Positions 44,139 through 52,752 are shown, counted from the stretch's first letter. The stretch: 64,000 nt of DNA from Parachryseolinea silvisoli (GCF_021190955.1 NZ_JAIOAO010000005.1:186001-250000); one strand, 5' to 3'. Numbers and translations: made by a program. Notes: generated from the sequence alone by a model not told the origin.

Positions 44139-44764
44139 TGCGGTAAGTTATCGGGAAAGAAAATCAAGCGACCGGCAAAGATTACCAGCACAACACCGAG
44201 GACCATGTTCATGACCTGAATAACGCGTGGTGTCATCAGCAAACGCAGTCTGTCGGCCAGTTTCGCCTTGACGACATCCGTCAGAAATACAGTACCTACA
44301 ATGGAGGCAAAGAAAACAAACACCTGCTGATTGGAATGATAGGCCAATTGCGTTGTGGCTACCCCCACCGTGGCAATCCAGAAGAACAATACCATAGGGC
44401 TCAGGCCATTGATGATAAAACCCTTCGCGACCAGGCTCAGCCACCCGCGCGAACGTATATGGCCGGCTTCGGAACGAACCAGCTTACGGCTTTTGACCAG
44501 CAGGTAATACAACCCAAAGAGTAGTAACACACCACCACCAGCGTACGAAAGATAGTGCCGGAATTTTTCCGCTTCCATAAACTGCACCAGCCCCAGGTAC
44601 GAAAAGAAAATATAGCAAGCGTCACTAAACGATACTCCCACCGCGACCAGCACGCCGCTGGTAAACCCCCGTTCGATACTCGTCTGGATGATCGTAAAAA
44701 ATACAGGACCAATAAGAAATGCCAGCACGATGCCGGACACAATTCCATTAATGACGATTTCCAT
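44135..44764 (-). CDS. LysE family translocator
   Basis: This is a 209-residue inner-membrane protein with about six hydrophobic segments, typical for LysE/RhtB amino acid exporters. It begins with VINGIVSGIVLAFLIGPVFF, which includes the conserved GPxFF near residue 20, and has SDACYIFFSYLGL next. The substrate is unknown. It overlaps the end of the GH3 gene by 17 bases and is probably translated from the same message. Its 3' end overlaps the batA stop codon on the other strand. Confidence 0.92.
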   Translation of the reverse strand: MEIVINGIVSGIVLAFLIGPVFFTIIQTSIERGFTSGVLVAVGVSFSDACYIFFSYLGLVQFMEAEKFRHYLSYAGGGVLLLFGLYYLLVKSRKLVRSEAGHIRSRGWLSLVAKGFIINGLSPMVLFFWIATVGVATTQLAYHSNQQVFVFFASIVGTVFLTDVVKAKLADRLRLLMTPRVIQVMNMVLGVVLVIFAGRLIFFPDNLPH

Positions 44765-46304
44765 TCACCTGGTTTTGGAGGAACATTTTCCAGTCATCGA
44801 GCTGTGCATTTTTCATCACCCTCGGAAATTTATTCTGCCCCCCTACTTTCCCTTTTGATTCCATCCAGTCGTAAAATGTCTTGACTGGCAGGACATCGAC
44901 AATAACCTCTTTCAACGCAGCGCTCCGCTCCACAGCATAGTCGTCATTCAGCTCCTTCAAATGCAGGTCGATCTTCTCTTTTAAGGCCTTTGGATCAACC
45001 GTGTCGTCAGTGCCGACAAACCAGTGGTGTGCAAACAATGACCCGTGTGGTATGCCGGCCACCGTAAACTCGGGAACGACGATGTTAAAATCATTGGCCA
45101 CCAACTCGATAGCCTTGTTCATGTTGTCTACCGACAAGTGCTCACCGCACAAGCTCAGGAAGTGTTTGGTGCGCCCCGTAATCACGATCTCCGCTTCTTC
45201 CAGCGAGGTGAACTTAATAACGTCGCCGATCAGATAACGCCAGGCCCCTGCGCACGATGACATCAGAATGGCATATTCTTTACCTTCTTCCACCTCGTCA
45301 ATCATAAAGGTCTCGGCGTCAGGCGAAATTTCGCCGTTCGCATCAAAGTTACGCGCTTCAAACGGCACGAACTCATAGAAGATCCCGTTGTTCAACACCA
45401 GGCGCATAGAGCGCCGGTTGGGAAACGCCTGGAAGGCCAGAAAACCTTCCGAGGCCAGGTATGTCTCAATGTAATAGATGGGACGGCCCAGCAGCTTCTC
45501 AAACCCCTTGCGATACGGATCAATCGAAACGCCACCGTGCACATATACCATCAGGTTGGGCCAGATCTCGTGTATATTCTGCAGACGATGATATTGGATA
45601 ATCTTCTCCATCAGGATTTGGATCCAGGCCGGTACGCCGACAATGATACCGATGTCCCAGTCCCGGGCTTTGCGAGCGATCTCGTCAAGCTTCGCATCCC
45701 AATTGCGGGTTCTGGCGATCTGCTTGCCCGGCTTGTAAAAATGCTGGAACCAGAACGGAATCTTGGCCGCCTGAATACCACTCAAATCACCTTCAAAATA
45801 GCTGCCCTTGTGGTTCAGGTGCGTACTGCCTCCCAGCATCAGAATGCCGGACTCGAAGATCGCCGGCGGCAGATCATACTTCGATAGCGTAAGAATCTGC
45901 CGGACGCTGGTCTTCTGCATCGCCTTGGTCATATCCTTGGTCACCGGTATGTATTTTGACGAAGCCTCCGACGTACCCGAGCTTAACGCAAAATATTTGA
46001 CACGTCCCGGCCAGCATACATTCTTGACACCTTTCAATGCAAGCTTCCACCAATCGCCATAGATTTTGTTATAGCTATGGATCGGCACGTGCGCCTTATA
46101 ACGGCGATAAAATTCCTTGTCTCCCTTGCGAAAGCTGTTCAGTGTATCGGCAAAGTTGTAATACTTACCAAATTCGGTCTGACTGGCAGTGATCAGCAAC
46201 TCTTTGAGCTCTTTTTTCTGCAAGTCGAACGGAGACGTATATTCCTGTTCAAGCATTTCTCGAATGCGTATTCCTTTTTTCAGCAAGGTTCCCAGGATCG
46301 CCAT
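44748..46304 (-). CDS. GH3 auxin-responsive promoter family protein
   Basis: This is a 518-residue protein of the GH3 family, acyl-adenylating enzymes best known from plants, where they join amino acids to hormones. Visible landmarks are the LSSGTSEASSKYIPVT nucleotide-binding loop, the central YIETYLASEGFLAFQ, a YRYLIGD-like block (AWRYLIGDVIKFTS) and ITGRTKHFLSLCGEHLS. Bacterial members are common in Bacteroidota but uncharacterised. It is followed by a LysE-type exporter on the same message, which could export a product; that is inference. Its promoter faces that of yggS. Confidence 0.93.
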   Translation of the reverse strand: MAILGTLLKKGIRIREMLEQEYTSPFDLQKKELKELLITASQTEFGKYYNFADTLNSFRKGDKEFYRRYKAHVPIHSYNKIYGDWWKLALKGVKNVCWPGRVKYFALSSGTSEASSKYIPVTKDMTKAMQKTSVRQILTLSKYDLPPAIFESGILMLGGSTHLNHKGSYFEGDLSGIQAAKIPFWFQHFYKPGKQIARTRNWDAKLDEIARKARDWDIGIIVGVPAWIQILMEKIIQYHRLQNIHEIWPNLMVYVHGGVSIDPYRKGFEKLLGRPIYYIETYLASEGFLAFQAFPNRRSMRLVLNNGIFYEFVPFEARNFDANGEISPDAETFMIDEVEEGKEYAILMSSCAGAWRYLIGDVIKFTSLEEAEIVITGRTKHFLSLCGEHLSVDNMNKAIELVANDFNIVVPEFTVAGIPHGSLFAHHWFVGTDDTVDPKALKEKIDLHLKELNDDYAVERSAALKEVIVDVLPVKTFYDWMESKGKVGGQNKFPRVMKNAQLDDWKMFLQNQVNGNRH

Positions 46305-46314
46305 ATTTTTGCTT

Positions 46315-46344
46315 TAGCTTTGATGGATTTAACGGGCAAAAATA
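46315..46344. promoter_or_regulatory. two overlapping face-to-face promoters (GH3 and yggS)
   Basis: On the plus strand TAGCTTTG (46315-46322) is an exact -7 element for yggS. On the minus strand TATTTTTG (46344-46337) is an exact -7 element for the GH3 gene. Both start sites would fall near 46329-46330. Each promoter's -33 region would lie inside the other gene's first codons. Confidence 0.5.
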
Positions 46345-46347
46345 GGC

Positions 46348-47010
46348 ATGAATATCAAGAATAACATCACGAATCTCCGGCAAACTTTGCCGCCGGGCTG
46401 TCGTTTGGTGGCCGTCAGCAAGACCCAACCCCTGGATAAGATCCAGGAGGCGTACGCTTCCGGACAACGGGACTTTGGCGAGAACCGTGTGCAGGAGCTT
46501 ACCAGCAAGTACGAACAGCTCCCCCAGGACATTCACTGGCACCTGATCGGCCACCTGCAAACGAACAAGGTAAAATACATCGCGCCTTTTGTATCACTCA
46601 TACACTCCGTCGACAGCCCCCGCCTGCTCGAAGAGATCAACAACCAGGCTGGCAAGGCTGGACGTGTCATCGACTGCCTGTTGCAGTTACACATAGCCCA
46701 GGAGGAGACCAAATACGGCCTGACCGAAGAGGAAGCCCGCACGCTGATCACCTCACCGGCATTGCGCAACTATCAACACATTCGCATTCAAGGGCTCATG
46801 GGCATGGCCTCCCTCACCGACAACACGGAACAGGTGCGCCGGGAGTTCCGCTCGCTCAAAACCTTCTTCGATCGCCTGCAGCAGGAAAACCTGCCGCCCA
46901 ATACCACCATGACGATCCTGTCCATGGGCATGAGCAGCGACTATAAAATTGCCATAGAAGAAGGTAGTACGATGCTCCGCATCGGAACATCGCTATTCAA
47001 AACAACCTGA
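46348..47010 (+). CDS. yggS: YggS family pyridoxal phosphate homeostasis protein
   Basis: This is a 220-residue PLP-binding protein of the YggS/PROSC group, which keeps free PLP in balance and has no known enzyme activity. The PLP-binding lysine lies in LVAVSKTQPLDKI near residue 28. Other conserved parts are GENRVQELTSKYEQLP, WHLIGHLQTNKVKYI, GLMGMASL and LSMGMSSDYKIAIEEGSTMLRIGT, which holds the phosphate-binding serine and arginine. It is divergent from GH3 and followed by DUF423. Confidence 0.95.
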   Translation: MNIKNNITNLRQTLPPGCRLVAVSKTQPLDKIQEAYASGQRDFGENRVQELTSKYEQLPQDIHWHLIGHLQTNKVKYIAPFVSLIHSVDSPRLLEEINNQAGKAGRVIDCLLQLHIAQEETKYGLTEEEARTLITSPALRNYQHIRIQGLMGMASLTDNTEQVRREFRSLKTFFDRLQQENLPPNTTMTILSMGMSSDYKIAIEEGSTMLRIGTSLFKTT

Positions 47011-47074
47011 TGCTATCTTTACACCAGCAACGCAGGCGCTAACCGCCGCATACTTTTACATTTACCGACTGTAT

Positions 47075-47464
47075 ATGAATCATCGTACAACCTTACTGGC
47101 CGCCGCCCTGCTCGGTTTCGCCGGCGTCAGCCTGGGCGCCTTCGGAGCGCATGCGCTAAAGCCCTTCCTGGTACAAGCCGGCCGTTTCGACACGTTCGAG
47201 CTGGCCACGCGATACCAGTTTTACCACGCCCTGGCCCTGCTGGGCGTGGGCATCCTGCAACTAACCTACCCAGGCAAGAAGCTGCGCCACGCGGCGCTCT
47301 TCCTGCTCCTCGGCGTATTGCTCTTCAGTGGCAGCCTGTACATGCTGTGCTTCTTCCAGCCCGGTATATTCGGACCAATCACTCCGGTGGGTGGTATCTT
47401 GCTCATCACCGGCTGGGTGTTTGTCTTTCTGGCGGTATACACCCGCGACGGACAAACCCGCTAA
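47075..47464 (+). CDS. DUF423 membrane protein (YgdD type)
   Basis: This is a 129-residue integral membrane protein with four hydrophobic segments. The signature GVSLGAFGAHALK near residue 19 and ATRYQFYHALALL are typical of DUF423. Function unknown. It lies 65 bases after yggS and is followed by a strong terminator. Confidence 0.92.
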   Translation: MNHRTTLLAAALLGFAGVSLGAFGAHALKPFLVQAGRFDTFELATRYQFYHALALLGVGILQLTYPGKKLRHAALFLLLGVLLFSGSLYMLCFFQPGIFGPITPVGGILLITGWVFVFLAVYTRDGQTR

Positions 47465-47500
47465 AAACAGCAGAGGCTCCCATCGGGAGCCTCTGCTTTG
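47465..47500 (+). terminator. bidirectional terminator between DUF423 and DUF1573 genes
   Basis: AGCAGAGGCTCCC (47469-47481) and GGGAGCCTCTGCT (47485-47497) form a 13-pair stem with an ATC loop. A-rich and T-rich flanks on the two sides allow use from both convergent genes. Confidence 0.88.
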
Positions 47501-47522
47501 AATGCTTTTTAGAAACGAGCGC

Positions 47523-47939
47523 TTATTGAGGCTGTTTCTTTTCGGATACCTGTGCGGTAAAGGAGATTTTTGCTTCGTCAGGGTTCGCGGCGTTTGATAC
47601 AACCGTAACAACCTTGTCCTGGCGACCGATTTTACCGGCGCTGTTGAAAGCCACTACAATTTCGCCTTTACCACCCGGTTGAATCGGATCACGAGGCCAG
47701 CCTTTCGGCGTTGTGCAACCGCACGTTACTTGTACGTTGGTAAGGATCAACGGTTCAGTACCCGTGTTGGTGAACTTGAAGGTCTCCTCTACTTTGTCGC
47801 CTTGTACGATCTCACCGAAATCATGCGTTTTCTTCTCAAACGTGATCACGGGGCCGCTTACTTTTTTAGTGCTTGCCTGTTGCGCATAAGCACCGGCGGC
47901 AAAGGCCACCATTACTATCAGAAACAGATACTTCTTCAT
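47523..47939 (-). CDS. DUF1573 periplasmic protein
   Basis: This is a 138-residue exported protein. The signal peptide MKKYLFLIVMVAFAAGAYAQ is cleavable. The domain is an immunoglobulin-like fold of the DUF1573 type: ITFEKKTHDFGEIVQGDKVE, then FTNTGTEPLIL, NVQVTCGCTTPKGWPRDPIQPGGKGEI. Members often occur with peptidases or as stand-alone surface or periplasmic proteins. Function unknown. It has its own promoter (-7 element at 47954-47961). Confidence 0.92.
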   Translation of the reverse strand: MKKYLFLIVMVAFAAGAYAQQASTKKVSGPVITFEKKTHDFGEIVQGDKVEETFKFTNTGTEPLILTNVQVTCGCTTPKGWPRDPIQPGGKGEIVVAFNSAGKIGRQDKVVTVVSNAANPDEAKISFTAQVSEKKQPQ

Positions 47940-47953
47940 ACGCTATTTTTTTT

Positions 47954-47961
47954 CAAATTTA
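47954..47961 (-). promoter_or_regulatory. -7 element of the DUF1573 gene promoter
   Basis: On the minus strand this reads TAAATTTG, an exact TAnnTTTG match 15 bases before the start codon. A TTG lies about 15 bases further upstream. Confidence 0.45.
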
Positions 47962-48058
47962 ACTAGTTCATACCAACAATGCTGCCAGAATGATCGAAAT
48001 TTCTGACTTTCTGCCGTGCTTTGCTACGCGGTAGCGGAAAACACTGAGCGAAATTGTT

Positions 48059-48523
48059 ATGGACGGAGAAATAGCCCGGGTCTACGGAAACCGGCTACGT
48101 GTGCGGGTTTGCGGCCTGTGCTGGCAGGATGACAACCTGCTGGTGGTCTGCCACCGCGGGGTGTCGGCCAACGGCTTCTGGGCTCCACCCGGCGGCGGCC
48201 TCGAAACCGGTGAAACACTGGAAGATGCCCTCGTGCGCGAATTCCTCGAAGAGACCGGCCTGCACGTACTCCCCGGCCGTTTTCTCTTTGGTTGCGAATT
48301 CCTCCACCCACCCCTCCACGCGCTGGAGCTGTTTTTCGAAGCCACGATAACCGGAGGCACCCTGCGCGTAGGCGACGACCCCGAGCTCCCCCTCCTGACC
48401 GATGCCGCTTTCCTGCCGGTCACAACACTTGCAGGTAAAGCCACCCCCGATGCACATGGCATTTTCCGCCTGGCCGGCACGGCCGCCGAAGTGCGTAAAC
48501 TGTGTGGTTTTTACAGGATTTAA
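48059..48523 (+). CDS. NUDIX hydrolase
   Basis: This is a 154-residue hydrolase of nucleoside diphosphate-linked compounds. The Nudix box is complete: GGGLETGETLEDALVREFLE continuing to ETGL, giving GX5EX7REUXEEXGU. The N-terminus VRVCGLCWQDDNLLVVCHRG is typical. The substrate is unknown. The DUF3822 gene follows closely in the same direction. Confidence 0.92.
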   Translation: MDGEIARVYGNRLRVRVCGLCWQDDNLLVVCHRGVSANGFWAPPGGGLETGETLEDALVREFLEETGLHVLPGRFLFGCEFLHPPLHALELFFEATITGGTLRVGDDPELPLLTDAAFLPVTTLAGKATPDAHGIFRLAGTAAEVRKLCGFYRI

Positions 48524-48624
48524 TCGGCGAGCCACCCACCCCAACTTGTGATTTCCCCGCTAAAATCTTTATTATTGCAAAGAACCCATCCCAAAACGCG
48601 CCACAAGCGGAAAACAGGAAGACA

Positions 48625-49512
48625 TTGCAACCATCCACACTTCACTATAAGCTCATAAAAAAAGTCAGGGACGAGCGTTTCGATGAGGAATCTATTCATC
48701 AATACCATCTGCTGATCCAACTGGGCACCCGCGACTTTCAAATCCTTGTGGTCGACCCCTACGATAACCGCGCCTTGTTGCTGGAAGACTTTGTTCTCCC
48801 CAACCTCACCTCACACGAGGCGCTGTTGCAGCTCCTCGATCAACTGTTCGACTCACACGCGGTACTCAAAGCAGGGTTCTGGAAAAAGATCAAAATCTCG
48901 ATCAAGAATCAAAAATTCGTACAAGTACCCGTGGCGTTGTTTGCAGAAGAATCGATGGAAGACTACCTGAAATTCAACGCGCACGTGGATCCCGACCGTG
49001 AAGACCTTCTGGCGACGTACAACCCCACGGCGCAAGCGGTAACCGTTTTTGCCATCAACAAAGACCTGCACCGCTGGCTGCTTAACATGTACCCCAGCAA
49101 CCCGCCCGTGTTCACACACCAGTCGGCCGCGCTGATCGAAGGCACACTGTCATCATCTCAGGACCGCGAAGACACACCCCTCTATATTTACGTAGATCGG
49201 TTCAAGCTCCATATACTCGTCTGCAAAGACGGTAAGTTGATGTACTATAATCAGTTTGCGATTAAGGAGTTTTCCGACTATATCAAATACATCATGCTGG
49301 TCATGAAAGCTCTTAACCTGAACCAGCAAACAAGCCAGGTAATTCTCTGGGGGTACATCGGCAAGAACTCGCCGCATTACCACGAGTTCTACAAGTATAT
49401 CAGCAACGTCTGGTTTGGAAGCCGGCCTGCCACCATGCAGTTCAGCTATATGTTTGACGACATCCAGGACCACCATTACTTTGATCTTTACAGCGTGCAC
49501 CTGATGCCGTAA
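48625..49512 (+). CDS. DUF3822 family protein
   Basis: This is a Bacteroidota protein of about 295 residues. It looks like an actin-like fold protein with repeated strand-turn patterns (YHLLIQLGTRDFQILVVD, then LYIYVDRFKLHILVCKDGKLMYYNQF). The family is called DUF3822 and has no known function; members usually stand near coaD, as here (14 bases upstream of it). The start is uncertain. The frame is open from a GTG at 48502, inside the NUDIX gene, but a promoter-like TATTATTG at 48570-48577 with TTG 21 bases before it favours a downstream start; the TTG at 48625 is the best candidate. Confidence 0.78.
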   Translation: MQPSTLHYKLIKKVRDERFDEESIHQYHLLIQLGTRDFQILVVDPYDNRALLLEDFVLPNLTSHEALLQLLDQLFDSHAVLKAGFWKKIKISIKNQKFVQVPVALFAEESMEDYLKFNAHVDPDREDLLATYNPTAQAVTVFAINKDLHRWLLNMYPSNPPVFTHQSAALIEGTLSSSQDREDTPLYIYVDRFKLHILVCKDGKLMYYNQFAIKEFSDYIKYIMLVMKALNLNQQTSQVILWGYIGKNSPHYHEFYKYISNVWFGSRPATMQFSYMFDDIQDHHYFDLYSVHLMP

Positions 49513-49525
49513 TTTCCGTACCGTT

Positions 49526-49984
49526 ATGAATAAACGCATTGCGCTTTTCCCCGGTTCCTTCGATCCCTTCACCAGGGGCCACGAAGACATCGTCCTCCGC
49601 GGGTTGCAAATGTTTGATGAGATCATCATCGCCATCGGCTACAACAGCCAGAAAAGCAACCGGTATTTCCCGATCGAAAAAATGATCGTCAACATCAACG
49701 AGGCGTTCCAGCAATATCCCAATATCACAGTCCTCACCTATTCCGAGCTCACGGCCGAGTTGGCGCGCAAACACAACGCCCACTTCCTGCTACGTGGCCT
49801 GCGCAACACCACGGACTTCGAATACGAAAACAGCATCTCGCAGGTAAACCGGCAGCTGTACGACGAGCTCGAGTCGGTGTTCCTCATCACCACACCGCAA
49901 TTGGCATGGATCAGCTCGTCCATCATCCGCGAAGTACACAAGTACGGCGGCGATGTATCGCAGTTCCTACCCTATAAATTATAA
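49526..49984 (+). CDS. coaD: phosphopantetheine adenylyltransferase
   Basis: This enzyme makes dephospho-CoA from 4'-phosphopantetheine and ATP (EC 2.7.7.3). It has 152 residues, the normal size. The nucleotidyltransferase motif is FPGSFDPFTRGHEDIV with TxGH. The phosphopantetheine-binding LLRGLRNTTDFEYE block and the C-terminal WISSSIIREV complete it. It lies 13 bases after the DUF3822 gene and is convergent with a NUDIX gene. Confidence 0.97.
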   Translation: MNKRIALFPGSFDPFTRGHEDIVLRGLQMFDEIIIAIGYNSQKSNRYFPIEKMIVNINEAFQQYPNITVLTYSELTAELARKHNAHFLLRGLRNTTDFEYENSISQVNRQLYDELESVFLITTPQLAWISSSIIREVHKYGGDVSQFLPYKL

Positions 49985-50004
49985 GATTCTCCCGGCTCCG
50001 CAAA

Positions 50005-50694
50005 TTAGCGGGGTGTCGACTTTACCTCGAGCGAGGCATAGTATTGTTCAAAGACGTAGTTGATGGACTTATACGAATGCTCCAGCGCGTGGTATACCTC
50101 CTTGCTGTTCATCCAGCGAACCTCTTCAATATCTTCGTCCACTGCCGGGCGCATGCGCGAGTCGTCGACAATATCCATGATAAACCAACGCGTCTTTTTT
50201 AAGAAGGCGTTCTTGTTCATGGTATAGGTGTGCCAGGTCGTGCAGACCTTCGGGCCGAGCTTAACGGATACGTTGCACTCCTCCTCCACTTCGCGTACGG
50301 CAGTTGTACGGTTGCGTTCGCCTTTTTCCTTCTTACCCTTCGGCAAATCCCACTTTTTCATGCGGTAGATCATCAGGAACTTATCTTTCTTCCGGATCAG
50401 TCCGCCGGCGGCTTTTACCACCTTAAACCGGCTGCGCAGATAGTCCTTGATACCCGCATAGTCCGTCACGGAAAGTGCCAGCGAAAGCACATTGGTCGGA
50501 ACCTTCGAATCAAGAAAACCGATGATCGCATCAAAGTCGCGATCGGTAACATTTTTGATCCATACGTGGTGGATCAGATCCGCAGGCGTCAAAGGTCTCA
50601 CAGCGGCATCGGCAGTCGAGTTGATCCGGCCGCCATCGGGCATTTCGTCGCTTTTAAGTATCCGGACGGGAATGTCGTTAATAAAAATGATCAT
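50005..50694 (-). CDS. NUDIX domain protein
   Basis: This is a 229-residue protein from the ATG at 50694 (MIIFINDIPVRIL). The N-terminal 70 residues are a small alpha/beta domain of unknown role. The Nudix fold follows, starting AAGGLIRKKDKFLMIYRMKK, with box GKKEKGERNRTTAVREVEEE. The frame continues 36 codons upstream toward pyrE, but that part does not look like protein and overlaps the pyrE promoter region. It converges with coaD. Substrate unknown. Confidence 0.88.
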   Translation of the reverse strand: MIIFINDIPVRILKSDEMPDGGRINSTADAAVRPLTPADLIHHVWIKNVTDRDFDAIIGFLDSKVPTNVLSLALSVTDYAGIKDYLRSRFKVVKAAGGLIRKKDKFLMIYRMKKWDLPKGKKEKGERNRTTAVREVEEECNVSVKLGPKVCTTWHTYTMNKNAFLKKTRWFIMDIVDDSRMRPAVDEDIEEVRWMNSKEVYHALEHSYKSINYVFEQYYASLEVKSTPR

Positions 50695-50760
50695 GGCCGT
50701 TTCCTTTTTACACCTTCCATTCAGCGCAAAAGAATAAAATATTCGTAAGGAGACAAGCGG

Positions 50761-50790
50761 TTGCGAAAAAGATTTTTGGCAGTACCTTCG
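50761..50790 (+). promoter_or_regulatory. pyrE promoter giving a leaderless or near-leaderless transcript
   Basis: TTG at 50761-50763 and TACCTTCG at 50783-50790 (one mismatch) are 19 bases apart. The -7 element ends five bases before the pyrE ATG, so the transcript would start at or very near the start codon. Confidence 0.5.
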
Positions 50791-50795
50791 CGCCC

Positions 50796-51455
50796 ATGGC
50801 AACGACCGTACACGTACAAGAGCAAACAGCAGCCTCCGTAGCGTCTATGCTGCTGGAAATCCAGGCTATTAAGCTGAACACCGAAAAACCCTTTACCTGG
50901 GCATCAGGCTGGAAATCGCCGATCTATTGCGACAACCGCCTGTCCCTTTCCTTCCCGGCCATCCGCACCGCCATCCGCGACGGCCTCGTACAGGCCATTC
51001 GTGCAAAGTTTCCCAGCGCCGAAGCCGTCGCCGGGGTAGCCACCGCCGGCGTGCCGCAAGGCGCCCTGGTAGCCGACGTGCTGCAGCTGCCATTCGTCTA
51101 TGTGCGTCCGAAGCCAAAAGACCACGGCATGGAAAACCTCATTGAAGGAAAAGTGGTCAAAGGCCAGCGCGTCGTCGTGATCGAAGACCTCATCTCCACC
51201 GGTGGCAGCTCACTCAAAGCCGTACAGGCCCTGCGCGATGCCGGATTTGACGTATTGGGCATGGTGTCCATCTTCACATATGGCTTCGAAGTGGCCGTAA
51301 GCAACTTCCGGGAAGCAAACGTGCCATTGGTAAGCCTTAGCGACTATAGCAGCCTGATTGCATACGCATCCGCCCACAACCTCATTTCCTCGGACCAGAT
51401 CACCTCGCTAAAGGCCTGGCGCGTAGACCCCGCCAACTGGCGTGCCATACCCTAA
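50796..51455 (+). CDS. pyrE: orotate phosphoribosyltransferase
   Basis: This enzyme joins orotate to PRPP to form OMP in pyrimidine synthesis (EC 2.4.2.10). It has 219 residues. Conserved parts are FTWASGWKSPIYCDNR, VAGVATAGVPQGALVADV, the catalytic loop RPKPKDHGMENLIEG and the PRPP motif VVVIEDLISTGGSSLKAV. It has its own promoter and is divergent from the NUDIX gene. Confidence 0.97.
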   Translation: MATTVHVQEQTAASVASMLLEIQAIKLNTEKPFTWASGWKSPIYCDNRLSLSFPAIRTAIRDGLVQAIRAKFPSAEAVAGVATAGVPQGALVADVLQLPFVYVRPKPKDHGMENLIEGKVVKGQRVVVIEDLISTGGSSLKAVQALRDAGFDVLGMVSIFTYGFEVAVSNFREANVPLVSLSDYSSLIAYASAHNLISSDQITSLKAWRVDPANWRAIP

Positions 51456-51480
51456 ACATTATAAAGGCTGCTGACACACC

Positions 51481-51513
51481 TTTGTCACCCCCGGGCATGT
51501 TATTTGACCTTTG
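51481..51513 (+). promoter_or_regulatory. promoter of the NTF2-like gene
   Basis: TTTG at 51481-51484 and GACCTTTG at 51506-51513 (one mismatch) are 21 bases apart. This supports the ATG at 51539 over the in-frame ATG at 51482. Confidence 0.45.
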
Positions 51514-51538
51514 GAATTTAAACCAAAACTCAAATACC

Positions 51539-51898
51539 ATGGAAACAAAAGAAATTGCAAACCGCCTGGCAAGCTACTGCCGCAAAGGTGATTGGGACGG
51601 CGCCCAGAAAGAACTGTACGCCGACAATGCTAAAAGCATCGAGCCGTACGCTACACCTGCTTTTTCCAAAGAAACCGTCGGCTTGAAGGCCATTCTGGAA
51701 AAAGGCAAAAAATTCGATAACATGGTGGAGCAGGTGCACGGCATCGATGTTTCTGATCCGCTGGTCGCCGGCAACACCATTGCCTTTACCATGGCCATGG
51801 ACGTAACCATGAAAAACCAGCCGCGTATGACCACGCCTGAACTATGCGTATACCAGGTAAAAGATGGCAAGATCGTATCCGAAGAGTTCTTCGTATAA
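51539..51898 (+). CDS. SnoaL/NTF2-like protein
   Basis: This is a 119-residue small protein with the cone-like NTF2 fold. The N-terminal helix (EIANRLASYCRKGDWDGAQK) leads to YADNAKSIEP, and beta strands follow (NTIAFTMAMDVTM, ELCVYQVKDGKIVSEEFF). Members are ligand-binding proteins or small enzymes. The ligand is unknown. The gene stands alone between pyrE and a strong terminator. Confidence 0.85.
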   Translation: METKEIANRLASYCRKGDWDGAQKELYADNAKSIEPYATPAFSKETVGLKAILEKGKKFDNMVEQVHGIDVSDPLVAGNTIAFTMAMDVTMKNQPRMTTPELCVYQVKDGKIVSEEFFV

Positions 51899-51918
51899 CG
51901 TACTTCCAACAATAGCAA

Positions 51919-51957
51919 CAAAGCGCTTCCCGGCAATACCGGGAAGCGCTTTGTATT
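51919..51957 (+). terminator. terminator after the NTF2-like gene
   Basis: CAAAGCGCTTCCCGG (51919-51933) and CCGGGAAGCGCTTTG (51939-51953) pair perfectly around CAATA, followed by TATTTTC. It could serve the convergent hydrolase gene as well. Confidence 0.88.
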
Positions 51958-51966
51958 TTCACGGGA

Positions 51967-52752
51967 TCAACGTTGTCGTGCGAGCCACGCCAGAATATAG
52001 TCGGCATCTTCCTGCCACGTAGGCTGCCCTAATACAAAATGATTCCGCCCGGCAAATTCTTTATACTCCGTTACCGATCCGTTCTGCGCATAGCGTTTGA
52101 AGTTGCGATAGTTCAGGTGTGCCGGTATGATCGTATCTTCCGATCCCGACGTGAGCAGCAGCGGTGCATGCGGCTTGTCAAAATCTACTTTCGCCACGCG
52201 CGTCAGACCACCACGCGCCGCAGTCTTCGACTCGGGAATAACGTTTGCCTGATATGCCCTTTGCTGCTCGGCCAACGGCATGCCATTAACAAAAGCATAC
52301 TGCCAATCTTTGAACGACATCAGGTAAGTCTCGCGCAAAGAGGTGAACAGACCCAACGCTTTCCATCCTGCACGCAAAAAAGAAAACTCATAGGGAATCA
52401 CACCCAACGGTGGCACGGGGTGAATAGCAACACCGGCAGCCGCCAGCCCGCGATTCACGATCACTTGCGTGATCAGTCCCCCCAGCGAATGACCGATTAC
52501 AATGGGCCTTTCTTGTAAGCTTTGTACAATGGCCGCATAGTGATCAATCACTTCGCCCAGCGTCAGCGTTGCCAGCTCGACATCGTGCGGATGTCGTTGC
52601 CGCAATACATCGGGCGGCCCATCTTTAAAAGGCCACGGGGGGGCCAGGCACATAAACCCCTTGCTTTCAAAATAATCTTTCCAGGGATCCCAGCCGAGAT
52701 GCGTAACAAAAGCACCGGTGATAAAAACAACGGTTCTCGCATGAATATTCAT
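51967..52752 (-). CDS. alpha/beta hydrolase
   Basis: This is a 261-residue alpha/beta-fold hydrolase. It has the nucleophile elbow GHSLG (serine in PIVIGHSLGGLITQ), an acid residue in LTSGSEDTIIPAHL and a catalytic histidine in FAGRNHFVLGQ. The N-terminal VVFITGAFVTHLGWDPW is the usual oxyanion-hole region. No signal peptide is seen. The substrate is unknown. It converges with the NTF2-like gene. Confidence 0.9.
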   Translation of the reverse strand: MNIHARTVVFITGAFVTHLGWDPWKDYFESKGFMCLAPPWPFKDGPPDVLRQRHPHDVELATLTLGEVIDHYAAIVQSLQERPIVIGHSLGGLITQVIVNRGLAAAGVAIHPVPPLGVIPYEFSFLRAGWKALGLFTSLRETYLMSFKDWQYAFVNGMPLAEQQRAYQANVIPESKTAARGGLTRVAKVDFDKPHAPLLLTSGSEDTIIPAHLNYRNFKRYAQNGSVTEYKEFAGRNHFVLGQPTWQEDADYILAWLARQR

